Notes under the pieces: model-generated
Told to the model about the DNA's origin: nothing
What the model saw: only the letters and a program-made list of their open reading frames with translations
The model's database searches: none
In this document: one piece after another, positions 1-6,564 of the stretch
Layout of the letters: every line of letters starts with the position of its first letter
Position numbering within the stretch: position 1 is the first letter of the stretch
Translations under genes and position numbers: made by a program
From: an uncultured Flavobacteriales bacterium
GTDB lineage: Bacteria > Bacteroidota > Bacteroidia > Flavobacteriales_D > Crocinitomicaceae
Assembly: GCA_903879765.1 (NCBI GenBank)
Contig: CAIRMS010000181.1
Span: forward strand, 1 to 6,564
DNA: 6,564 nt
Direction of reading: 5' to 3'

Positions 1-22
1 GCATACCTAGTTTCTACTTACG

Positions 23-41
23 AAAGTTTGAGATTCTCAAA
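23..41 (+). promoter_or_regulatory. Possible lon promoter -7 element overlapping an inverted repeat
   Basis: AAAGTTTG at 23-30 matches the Bacteroidota -7 consensus TAnnTTTG except at its first base. The matching -33 TTG would fall at about the first bases of the window and is not seen, so the promoter call is weak. Directly overlapping it, TTTGAGA (27-33) and TCTCAAA (35-41) form a perfect 7-bp inverted repeat around a single T. Allowing one bulged A, the arms extend to 9 bp (25-44). This could be an operator near the transcription start or a small leader hairpin. It does not match the CIRCE (HrcA) or CtsR heat-shock operators. Transcription starting a few bases downstream of the -7 element would leave only about 10 bases before the ATG at 48 but almost 40 before the ATG at 75, favouring the latter as lon start. 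Confidence 0.25.
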
Positions 42-74
42 ACTAATATGACAACTTGTCGCAATAAAAAATAT

Positions 75-2534
75 ATGAGTGATTTATTTGAAAACGGTTT
101 TTTCGGGATGTCTGGAATGGAATCAGATGCAGAATTCATCCCTTTAATCACCGCTGAAGAGGAGGAAAATGTGAATAATCAAGAATTTCCAAACGAACTC
201 CCAATACTTCCTTTACGAAATAATGTACTTTTTCCAGGTGTTGTTATACCGATTACTGTTGGAAGAGATAAATCCATTAAACTAATCCAAGAAGCCAATA
301 GAGGAAATAAAATCATCGGAGTTGTTTCTCAAAAAAACCAAGAGGAAGAATCACCAAATTTCGTTGATTTACACTCCATCGGAACGGTGGCTCAAATTGT
401 GCGTTTATTGAAAATGCCCGATGGAAGTTCGACGGTTATTCTTCAAGGGAAACGTCGATTTGAAATCGTTACGCCTGTTCAGACAGAACCGTATATGCGA
501 GCGAAAGTGAATATTTTCAAAGAAATTCCATTTGAACAAGGGGATCAAGAGCTTGATATTATGTTCAAGACAATCAAAGACTTGGCGCTTCAAATTATTC
601 GCGAAAGTCCAAACATTCCTTCGGAGGCTCAATTTGCCATTGGAAACATCGATAGTCCAACATTCCTTGTCAACTTCATCTCTTCGAACATGAATGCAGA
701 TGTTGCAAAAAAGCAAGAAATGCTGGAGGAAATGGACGTCAAAAAGCGCGTGATGATGGTCATGGAGCATTTGACACTCGAGGTTCAAATGTTGGAAATG
801 CGCAACGAAATTCAAAATAGAGTGCGCAAAGATTTGGATAAACAGCAACGCGATTATTTTCTACATCAGCAAATGCGCACCATTCAAGATGAATTAGGTG
901 ACAACCCTCAAATACAAGATGTGCGCGATTTCGAAGAACGGGCAAAAGCGAAAAAATGGGATGAGCGCGTGGAAAAATTATTCACCAAAGAACTGGAGAA
1001 GCTTCAGCGCATGAATCCACAAGGCGCGGAGTATACCGTTCAAATGAATTATCTAGACTTATTGCTAGACCTCCCTTGGGGAGTTTACACCAACGATAAA
1101 CTAGATTTGAATCGTGCGAAGAAAATCCTTGAACGAGATCATTTCGGCATGGAAAAAGTCAAAGAACGCATCCTAGAATATTTGGCTGTTCTCAAATTGA
1201 AAGGAAACATGAAATCACCGATTCTTTGTTTCTATGGACCTCCAGGAGTTGGGAAAACTTCCTTAGGGAAATCCATTGCGGAAGCGTTAGGAAGAAAATA
1301 CATTCGCATGTCCCTTGGTGGACTTCACGACGAAGCAGAAATCCGTGGACACCGTAAAACGTACATCGGAGCGATGCCGGGACGTGTGATGCAAAACTTA
1401 AAAAAAGCAGAAACCGCGAATCCAGTATTTGTCTTGGATGAGATTGATAAACTAGGAAGAAATCACCACGGAGATCCATCCTCTGCCCTACTTGAAGTAT
1501 TGGATCCAGAGCAAAACAGCGCGTTCTACGATAATTATGTGGAGACTGAATTTGACTTATCAAAGGTTTTATTTATTGCCACAGCGAATAGTTTAAGCAC
1601 TGTTCAATCCCCATTGCTAGATCGCATGGAAATCATTGAAGTCAATGGTTATACCATCGAAGAGAAAATCGAAATTGCGAAAAGACACTTACTTCCAAAG
1701 CAAATTACTGAACACGGAATCACGAAGAATGACATCCAAGTAGATAAAAAAGTGTGGGAGAAAATCGTGGAAGAATACACGAATGAATCTGGCGTACGTG
1801 GATTAGATAAGGTTACGGCGAAATTGGTTCGTAACAGAGCACGTCAAATCGCCATGGAAGAAGAATTCAATGCGACTATTACCATGGAAGATCTATTTAC
1901 ATTCCTAGGAGCTGGAAGAGCTCGCACAAAATACCTCAATAACGAAACAGCAGGTGTCGTTACAGGCTTAGCATGGACATCAGTCGGTGGAGATATTTTA
2001 TTCATCGAATCATCCATAACAAAAGGAAAAGGAAAATTAACCTTAACCGGAAATTTGGGTGATGTCATGAAAGAATCAGCTGTCATTGCCTTGGAATTCT
2101 TAAAAGGACACAGTGAGTTGCTTGGACTCGAGCAAGAAGTCTTTGATGAACACAACATTCACGTACACGTTCCTGAAGGTGCAACACCCAAGGATGGACC
2201 AAGTGCTGGAATTACCATGTTAACATCCTTAGCTTCCGTATTTACGCAACGAAAAGTGAAGAAAAACCTGGCTATGACTGGTGAAATCACGCTACGCGGT
2301 GATGTTTTACCTGTTGGTGGAATCAAGGAGAAAATTTTGGCTGCAAAACGTGCTGGAATCAAGGAAATCATACTTTGTGTGAAAAACAAACAGGACATCG
2401 ATGAAATCAAAGAAGACTACTTGAAAGGAATTACTTTCCATTTCGTAAGCAAAATGTCTGAAGTTTTAGAACTTGCTTTGACGAATGAAAAAGTAAAAAA
2501 CGCAAAGAAGATTGAAGTTCCCAAAGCAAAATAA
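75..2534 (+). CDS. lon: ATP-dependent Lon protease (endopeptidase La)
   Basis: Cytoplasmic homo-oligomeric AAA+ serine protease that unfolds and degrades damaged and regulatory proteins. The 819 residues compare with 784 in E. coli. In order: an acidic N-terminal extension; the PUA-like LON substrate domain from about residue 41 (LPLRNNVLFPG) to 240; a charged coiled helical part to about 340; the AAA+ module with Walker A GPPGVGKT (388-395), Walker B ending LDEID (D455, E456), sensor-1 N505, a likely arginine finger R517 and sensor-2 R575 in SGVRG; then the protease domain, from about 618, with the Lon Ser-Lys dyad S710 (PKDGPSAG) and K753 (GGIKEK), 43 residues apart as in E. coli. All key residues are present, so the enzyme should be active. 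ATG 75 is preferred because family similarity begins at MSDLF; an in-frame ATG at 48 would add nine residues (MTTCRNKKY) without family support. The lysine-rich tail ends in the TAATG overlap with the next gene. Confidence 0.97.
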   Translation: MSDLFENGFFGMSGMESDAEFIPLITAEEEENVNNQEFPNELPILPLRNNVLFPGVVIPITVGRDKSIKLIQEANRGNKIIGVVSQKNQEEESPNFVDLHSIGTVAQIVRLLKMPDGSSTVILQGKRRFEIVTPVQTEPYMRAKVNIFKEIPFEQGDQELDIMFKTIKDLALQIIRESPNIPSEAQFAIGNIDSPTFLVNFISSNMNADVAKKQEMLEEMDVKKRVMMVMEHLTLEVQMLEMRNEIQNRVRKDLDKQQRDYFLHQQMRTIQDELGDNPQIQDVRDFEERAKAKKWDERVEKLFTKELEKLQRMNPQGAEYTVQMNYLDLLLDLPWGVYTNDKLDLNRAKKILERDHFGMEKVKERILEYLAVLKLKGNMKSPILCFYGPPGVGKTSLGKSIAEALGRKYIRMSLGGLHDEAEIRGHRKTYIGAMPGRVMQNLKKAETANPVFVLDEIDKLGRNHHGDPSSALLEVLDPEQNSAFYDNYVETEFDLSKVLFIATANSLSTVQSPLLDRMEIIEVNGYTIEEKIEIAKRHLLPKQITEHGITKNDIQVDKKVWEKIVEEYTNESGVRGLDKVTAKLVRNRARQIAMEEEFNATITMEDLFTFLGAGRARTKYLNNETAGVVTGLAWTSVGGDILFIESSITKGKGKLTLTGNLGDVMKESAVIALEFLKGHSELLGLEQEVFDEHNIHVHVPEGATPKDGPSAGITMLTSLASVFTQRKVKKNLAMTGEITLRGDVLPVGGIKEKILAAKRAGIKEIILCVKNKQDIDEIKEDYLKGITFHFVSKMSEVLELALTNEKVKNAKKIEVPKAK

Positions 2535-2935
2535 TGCTGGATAAAAAAATCATTGTTTTCGACGGTGTGTGCATTCTGTGTAATTCGTTTGTGCAATTTA
2601 TCCTCAAAAAGGATCGAACGAAGCAATTTTATTTCACGACAGCACAATCGGATTTTGTTAGCGAAAAAGTAAACTCCCAACAATTGAAGGTAAATCCCAT
2701 GGACTCGGTGGTCTATCTGAAAAACGGAAAAACGCTCACTGAAAGCTCAGCTGTTCTGGGTATTTTAAGCGATTTAGGTGGTCTTTGGAAGTTGATGTCC
2801 GTCTTCCGACTGATTCCCCCATTTATTCGTAACGCGATGTATCGCTTTTGTGCCAGAAGGCGTTACCGCGTATTTGGAATCTTGGAAACATGCATGGTGC
2901 CAAGTGCTGATTGGAAAAATCGTTTCCTTCTATAA
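2534..2935 (+). CDS. DCC-family (DUF393) putative thiol-disulfide oxidoreductase
   Basis: A 133-residue protein with the family signature near its N-terminus: FDGVCILCN at residues 9-17, giving the Asp-x-x-Cys-x-x-Cys pattern (D10, C13, C16). The family's C-terminal pattern is also present: a basic YRVFG stretch followed by ETCMVPS with a third cysteine, C120, and a final RFL. The length is normal, so it looks complete. The CxxC resembles the thioredoxin redox motif and the family is annotated as thiol-disulfide oxidoreductase, but substrate and reaction are poorly established. No signal peptide is seen; residues 80-105 are hydrophobic but interrupted by basic residues, so it is probably cytoplasmic or membrane-associated. 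Its ATG shares one base with the lon stop (TAATG), predicting translational coupling and a shared transcript. A role in redox-linked protein quality control is inference from position only. Confidence 0.9.
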   Translation: MLDKKIIVFDGVCILCNSFVQFILKKDRTKQFYFTTAQSDFVSEKVNSQQLKVNPMDSVVYLKNGKTLTESSAVLGILSDLGGLWKLMSVFRLIPPFIRNAMYRFCARRRYRVFGILETCMVPSADWKNRFLL

Positions 2936-2958
2936 AAGTTCTATTTCATAAAAAACAC

Positions 2959-2966
2959 TAAATTAG
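2959..2966 (+). promoter_or_regulatory. Weak candidate -7 element before the T9SS cargo gene
   Basis: The 52-base gap 2936-2987 is AT-rich and holds no clear terminator. TAAATTAG differs from the Bacteroidota -7 consensus TAnnTTTG by one base and lies 21 bases before the ATG at 2988. The expected -33 TTG is not good: only GTTC at 2938-2941 sits at roughly the right spacing. The downstream gene may therefore have its own promoter or may be read from the lon transcript. Confidence 0.2.
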
Positions 2967-2987
2967 CTCAACTCAATTTTTACCGAG

Positions 2988-5900
2988 ATGATGCGAACAA
3001 ACCTACTACTGACTTTCTTCCTTTTCTGTTTTTCAGGAATCATTTTTTCCCAAAACCTTAAAAAACCAAGTTCACACGAAATTGCTCAACTTCCCGAGTG
3101 GGCGAAATTGATGTACACTGAAAATCCAAGTGTTTTTCAAGTGGATGCCTTGTATCGATCTTATTTTGCCGAACATGACTTCACCAAGTCGTATCATACA
3201 CAATATTACAAACGCTGGAGAAGAGCTGCGCTGCCCTACCTCAATGAAGCTGGATTCATCATCAAACCAAGTGAAGAAACACAAGCACAAATAGACAAAG
3301 ACTATTTACGCAAACAACAGCAGCAAAAAACATCGAATTGGAGCGTTGTTGGTCCGATTACAAATTTCCAAGAAGGATTAACACAAGGATCTGGTCAAAC
3401 AAATGTGTACAGTTTTGATCAATGTTTGAATTCACCAAATGTTTGCTATTGCGGAACGGAGCCAGGCGAAGTTTACAAAAGTATAGATGGAGGTGCCAAT
3501 TGGACGTGTATTTCTCTCGCACTAGATTTTGGAAGTGGTGTAACTTCGGTTGAAGTCGATTATTCCAATCCAAATATCGTGTTTGCTGGTGGAAACAAAG
3601 GGGTTTTCCGTTCATTAGATGGAGGAACGACTTGGATAAATGTGCTTCCTAATTCTAATTTTGGCGTGAACGAGATTTTTATAAACCCAGGGAATAACAA
3701 CGTAGTTTTTGCGGCAACAGATAAAGGACTTTTCAAAAGTACAGATGGTGGTTTAAATTGGACACAACCCTATTCCGAAGCGTGTTACGACATCAAAGCA
3801 AATACAGCAAACAGCACAATCCTGTATTTGGTCAAACACAATGCAAGCACCTTGAATTGTGAATTTCTAAAATCAACAGATGCTGGACAAACGTGGCTTG
3901 TACAGTCAAATGGTTGGTATACATCAACAGATCCAGCGCGAAATGATGGTGGTGCGCGCATTGCAGTTACACCCGCTGATCCCAATCGCGTTTACGCATA
4001 TTTAATCGGAGAATCGAAACCAAATGACCTCGGATACATCGGTGTTTACCGAAGTAATGACGGAGGAACAACGTGGACGCTTCCAAATGGACCTGTTGGC
4101 GGTCCCTACACCACCACTCACATAAATTTAGCGATTGGAACAAGCACTTGGCTTTACCACCAAGGATTTTACAATTGTGCGTTCATGGCATCACCTGTTG
4201 ATCCGAATCTTATTTTTGTTGGTGGACTAAACGTTTATAAATCAACAGATGGTGGCGCAACATTTAGCTCCGTTTCAGGATATGTTGGTGGACCTTTATC
4301 GATGCATGTTGACAATCAAGATTTCAGAGTTATCGGAAATGAAACGTGGATTACTACCGATGGTGGAATCTACCATTCCAACGATTTTTTCGCAACAGAA
4401 CCTGAATTCCGCATGTCCGGAGTTCGCGGGTCAGATTATTGGGGCTTCGGCTCCGGATGGAATGAAGACGTACTGGTTGGTGGCTTGTACCACAATGGAA
4501 ATTTGGCTTACCACGAGAATTATGGAGCTGGAAATTTCCTAGAACTTGGAGGTGGCGAGGCACCTACAGGATATGTGAATCCAGGGAGAAATCGTTTAAC
4601 ATATTTCTCTGACATTGGTGGGAAACGCATTCCTTACAATTTAAATGATCCAATTTCAGGAGCGCCTTTTGGAAATGCACCGAATGAAAGTTACTATGCT
4701 GCGGAATCTAGCGAAATGGAATTCCATCCAAATTGCTATAGCATTGCCTATATGGGAAGAGAAAATAAGCTTTATAAAACCACGGATGCGGGTGCCTCGT
4801 TCAATGTGCTTTTTACTTTTGGAAACACGGCAAACGACCAAGTGAAATACATCGAGGTTTCTTCCTCTAATCCAAATGTCATTTACCTAAATCAACAACC
4901 TGCTTCGGGAAACACAGGGAAACTATGGAAAACAATCGACGGTGGACAAACTTGGTCACAGCTTACAATTCCAGGTGGAAACAGCCGTCGCATGCTGCTT
5001 TCTATTAGTCCATTAAACGAAAATGAATTGTGGATTGCCTATCCAAGTGGAGCTAACGGAAACAAAGTCTTTAAAACAAGTAATGGTGGTCAAACATGGG
5101 ACAATTGGACGAATTCCATTTTGAATAACGAAAGTGTACAGTCCATTGCTCATATTGCCGGAACAGATGGAGGAATCTATGTTGCGACGAATAAAGCCAT
5201 GTATTACCGCAATAATTCCACTGCTTTCACGTTAGATAACGCCGGTTTACCAACCTTTATTAACGGAAATATCCTCAAACCGTTTTACCGTGATGCGAAA
5301 ATTAGATTGGCATCTTACGGAAAAGGGATTTTTCAAAGTAGTTTAACTGAAAACCCAACACTTCCCATTTGTAGAATCACCGTCGATAAACTGAGTCAAG
5401 TTGCTGTTTGCGCGGTGGACTCGTTTTACTTCGAAGACCATTCCTTTTTAAATCATACAAATGCAACGTGGAACTGGACCTTCCCTACTGGATTCCCAAC
5501 TAACTCAACGCAACGAAATCCTTCCGTATTGTTCCCAACTGCAGGTGATCATTTGGCGATTTTACAAATCACCGATGCCGCAGGAAATACCGATACAGAT
5601 AGTTTAACAGTGAACGTTTCATTCTTTCAATTACAAACAGGAATTAACGAAGATTTTCAATCTAATTTCTTGCCAAATGGTTGGAGCATCAACAACCAAG
5701 ATGGTGGTGGAACGTGGAGTTTATCTACCAGTGCGGGTGGATTCGGGAATTCTACGAAATCAGCTATTTTTAATAATTACGACATTGATTCACAACAATC
5801 CTTCGATGATTTAGTGATGCCTTTGGACGCAAGTGTTTTGGACATTCAACCATACGTATATTTCGATGTTGCTTACGCACGTTGGGGAGCTGGTTATTCA

Positions 5901-6407
5901 GATACATTAGCTGTGATGATTTCAACCGATTGTGGTGTAAGTTTCCAGCAAGTGTATTTAAAAGGCGGAACTGACTTAGCAACTTCTCCTGATAATCAAA
6001 GTTCATTCATTCCTACAGCACAACAATGGCGAACAGACTCTGTTGATTTAAGCGCCTACCTTGGACAAACAAATCTGCAGGTAGCTTTCCGAAACAAAGG
6101 CGGATGGGGAAATAACATTTATTTGGATAACATTAACCTAGGATCGATGGCAAACATCAATGAATCCATTGAAAATACATTCTCCATTTATCCCAACCCG
6201 ATTCAAAGTGGAACATGCTTGAACATTGAAGGTGATGGAATCAAGAAAATTCAGTTGATTTCACCAGATGGAAAATCCCTTAAGATGGAACGAAAATTCG
6301 AGGGCATACTATTTGAAATCCCTGAAAACATCTCTAGTGGAACGTATATCCTTCAAATTGAATCAGAAAAGCAATTAGTGAATAAACCTTTAATCATCAT
6401 TCGTTAA
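2988..6407 (+). CDS. Secreted Asp-box beta-propeller protein with PKD-like, jelly-roll and T9SS type A sorting domains
   Basis: A 1139-residue T9SS cargo. Signal peptide at 1-21 (hydrophobic run ending IIFS, cleavage before Q22). A conserved module follows at about 35-92 (LPEWAKLMY, then HTQYYKRWRRA), with a Gln-rich linker near 110. From 118 to about 790 lies a beta-propeller region with nine Asp-boxes (SxDxGxTW) starting at residues 165, 209, 251, 296, 356, 419, 598, 649 and 697, as in VPS10/sortilin, GH74 and sialidase propellers. Next come a PKD-like domain (about 795-877, WNWTFPTG) and a MAM-like jelly-roll (885-1053, ending IYLDNINLG). The type A sorting domain starts with FSIYPNP (1065-1071) and runs to the end (KPLIIIR). 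The sorting domain should send the protein through the outer membrane and be removed by the PorU sortase, leaving it released or surface-bound. No catalytic residues can be assigned: it could be a glycan-binding or adhesive protein, or a GH74-like hydrolase. MM at the start leaves 2988 or 2991 equally possible. Confidence 0.93.
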   Translation: MMRTNLLLTFFLFCFSGIIFSQNLKKPSSHEIAQLPEWAKLMYTENPSVFQVDALYRSYFAEHDFTKSYHTQYYKRWRRAALPYLNEAGFIIKPSEETQAQIDKDYLRKQQQQKTSNWSVVGPITNFQEGLTQGSGQTNVYSFDQCLNSPNVCYCGTEPGEVYKSIDGGANWTCISLALDFGSGVTSVEVDYSNPNIVFAGGNKGVFRSLDGGTTWINVLPNSNFGVNEIFINPGNNNVVFAATDKGLFKSTDGGLNWTQPYSEACYDIKANTANSTILYLVKHNASTLNCEFLKSTDAGQTWLVQSNGWYTSTDPARNDGGARIAVTPADPNRVYAYLIGESKPNDLGYIGVYRSNDGGTTWTLPNGPVGGPYTTTHINLAIGTSTWLYHQGFYNCAFMASPVDPNLIFVGGLNVYKSTDGGATFSSVSGYVGGPLSMHVDNQDFRVIGNETWITTDGGIYHSNDFFATEPEFRMSGVRGSDYWGFGSGWNEDVLVGGLYHNGNLAYHENYGAGNFLELGGGEAPTGYVNPGRNRLTYFSDIGGKRIPYNLNDPISGAPFGNAPNESYYAAESSEMEFHPNCYSIAYMGRENKLYKTTDAGASFNVLFTFGNTANDQVKYIEVSSSNPNVIYLNQQPASGNTGKLWKTIDGGQTWSQLTIPGGNSRRMLLSISPLNENELWIAYPSGANGNKVFKTSNGGQTWDNWTNSILNNESVQSIAHIAGTDGGIYVATNKAMYYRNNSTAFTLDNAGLPTFINGNILKPFYRDAKIRLASYGKGIFQSSLTENPTLPICRITVDKLSQVAVCAVDSFYFEDHSFLNHTNATWNWTFPTGFPTNSTQRNPSVLFPTAGDHLAILQITDAAGNTDTDSLTVNVSFFQLQTGINEDFQSNFLPNGWSINNQDGGGTWSLSTSAGGFGNSTKSAIFNNYDIDSQQSFDDLVMPLDASVLDIQPYVYFDVAYARWGAGYSDTLAVMISTDCGVSFQQVYLKGGTDLATSPDNQSSFIPTAQQWRTDSVDLSAYLGQTNLQVAFRNKGGWGNNIYLDNINLGSMANINESIENTFSIYPNPIQSGTCLNIEGDGIKKIQLISPDGKSLKMERKFEGILFEIPENISSGTYILQIESEKQLVNKPLIIIR
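3480..5099 (+). repeat. Nine dispersed Asp-box coding repeats
   Basis: Eight-codon motifs start at 3480, 3612, 3738, 3873, 4053, 4242, 4779, 4932 and 5076. They encode SIDGGANW, SLDGGTTW, STDGGLNW, STDAGQTW, SNDGGTTW, STDGGATF, TTDAGASF, TIDGGQTW and TSNGGQTW. Spacing is 42-45 residues for the first four, about 60 for the next two, 179 across a gap, then about 50. These are protein repeats, usually one per propeller blade. Their DNA is well diverged, so they are old duplications rather than a recombining tandem array. Box 9 has Asn in place of the signature Asp. Confidence 0.9.
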
Positions 6408-6421
6408 CTATATTTTTAGTT
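6406..6421 (+). terminator. Weak AT-rich hairpin just after the T9SS cargo gene
   Basis: AACTA (6406-6410) and TAGTT (6417-6421) can pair around the six-base loop TATTTT, overlapping the stop codon. The stem is only five mostly A-T pairs and no T-run follows it, so it is a poor intrinsic terminator. It is the only inverted repeat seen in the gap before the next gene. Confidence 0.12.
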
Positions 6422-6436
6422 CTTGGCATAATTTCT

Positions 6437-6444
6437 GATATTTG
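6437..6444 (+). promoter_or_regulatory. Candidate -7 element before the LolA-like gene
   Basis: GATATTTG matches the Bacteroidota -7 consensus TAnnTTTG except at its first base, and lies 16 bases before the ATG at 6461. There is no good TTG at the expected upstream spacing: TTAG at 6416-6419 is nearest, while the TTG at 6423-6425 is too close. A short leader of roughly ten bases would result. Confidence 0.3.
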
Positions 6445-6460
6445 CACTGAAATTTAAGAT

Positions 6461-6564
6461 ATGAAATCACTTTACCTCCTTTTGACCGTATTCATCCTGA
6501 ACGCTGGATCGGCATTTTCTCAAGATGCGAAAGCGCAAGGAATTCTTGATAAACTCTCGACAAA
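6461..6564 (+). CDS. lolA: LolA-like periplasmic outer-membrane lipoprotein carrier, 5' fragment
   Basis: The window cuts this gene after 34 codons, with no stop reached. Residues 1-20 form a classic Sec signal peptide: MKS, a Leu-rich core, then GSAFS with cleavage before Q21. No lipobox cysteine is present, so the product would be soluble in the periplasm. The mature start, QDAKAQGILDKLST, closely resembles the first helix of Bacteroidota LolA proteins (typically QD.KA..ILD..S). LolA takes mature lipoproteins from the LolCDE transporter and carries them across the periplasm. The ATG is the first in frame and is directly preceded by an A-rich stretch (AATTTAAGAT). With about 14 mature residues visible, the family call is recognition of a short pattern; another secreted periplasmic protein is possible. 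Confidence 0.7.
   Translation, partial: MKSLYLLLTVFILNAGSAFSQDAKAQGILDKLST

Noticed and set aside
1..51. Possible tail of an upstream + strand gene, open in frame 1 up to the TGA at 49-51
   Set aside because: Only 16 codons are visible, with no recognisable C-terminal motif, and they overlap the candidate promoter and inverted repeat of lon; not enough to call a gene.
405..848. 147-codon reading frame on the minus strand inside lon
   Set aside because: It lies wholly opposite strongly conserved lon coding sequence, its translation is Phe/His/Asn-rich with no recognisable domain, and it has no promoter-like context.
1192..1563. 123-codon reading frame on the minus strand opposite the Lon AAA+ module
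   Set aside because: It is antisense to the Walker A and B region, whose conservation explains the open frame; no family features are visible.
2923..2963. Direct repeat TTCTAT (2928-2933 and 2939-2944) with nearby ATAAAA runs after the DCC gene
   Set aside because: Six bases repeated in AT-rich DNA are expected by chance, and they form neither a hairpin nor a terminator.
4249..4542. 97-codon + strand frame overlapping the T9SS cargo gene
   Set aside because: It is in another frame within the propeller coding region, with no signal peptide or domain; the main frame continues intact through it with good Asp-box motifs.
3480..5099. Repeated GATGGTGG-like words considered as a CRISPR or DNA tandem repeat
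   Set aside because: The words are in frame, vary at wobble positions and encode Asp-boxes at irregular intervals; there is no conserved repeat-spacer structure.
1..6564. A defence, toxin-antitoxin or mobile genetic system
   Set aside because: Every long reading frame is accounted for by lon, a DCC protein, a T9SS cargo and a LolA-like start; no nuclease, transposase, integrase, toxin or terminal inverted repeats were seen.

Overview
The window looks like a piece of chromosome from a member of the Bacteroidota, most likely order Flavobacteriales. The strongest clue is a secreted protein ending in a type A sorting domain of the type IX secretion system (T9SS), a system confined to this phylum. 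The Lon N-terminus and its AAA+ signature segments also look like the Bacteroidota form. Base composition is moderately AT-rich, and no start has a convincing Shine-Dalgarno sequence, which is usual for the phylum. A family-level guess (Fluviicola or Crocinitomicaceae-like) is inference only.

Layout: all genes are on the + strand and the window is densely coding. Positions 1-74 are a short leader with a perfect small inverted repeat. Positions 75-2534 encode an intact ATP-dependent Lon protease. Positions 2534-2935 encode a small DCC-family (DUF393) putative thiol-disulfide oxidoreductase whose start overlaps the lon stop by one base (TAATG). After 52 non-coding bases, 2988-6407 encode a 1139-residue secreted modular protein: signal peptide, a conserved N-terminal module, a sortilin/GH74-like Asp-box beta-propeller region, a PKD-like domain, a jelly-roll (MAM-like) domain and the T9SS sorting domain. 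After another 53 bases, the 5' end of a LolA-like outer-membrane lipoprotein carrier gene begins at 6461 and runs off the window.

How the genes relate: lon and the DCC gene are very probably one translationally coupled operon joining cytoplasmic protein quality control to a CxxC redox-type protein. The large secreted protein and LolA both act outside the cytoplasm, one as a T9SS cargo at the cell surface or in the medium, the other as a periplasmic lipoprotein shuttle. They look like separate units, but no strong terminator is visible between any of the genes.

I see no CRISPR array, insertion sequence, tRNA or rRNA gene, and no clear defence or mobile system. The least explained object is the secreted Asp-box protein, whose ligand or substrate cannot be read from sequence.
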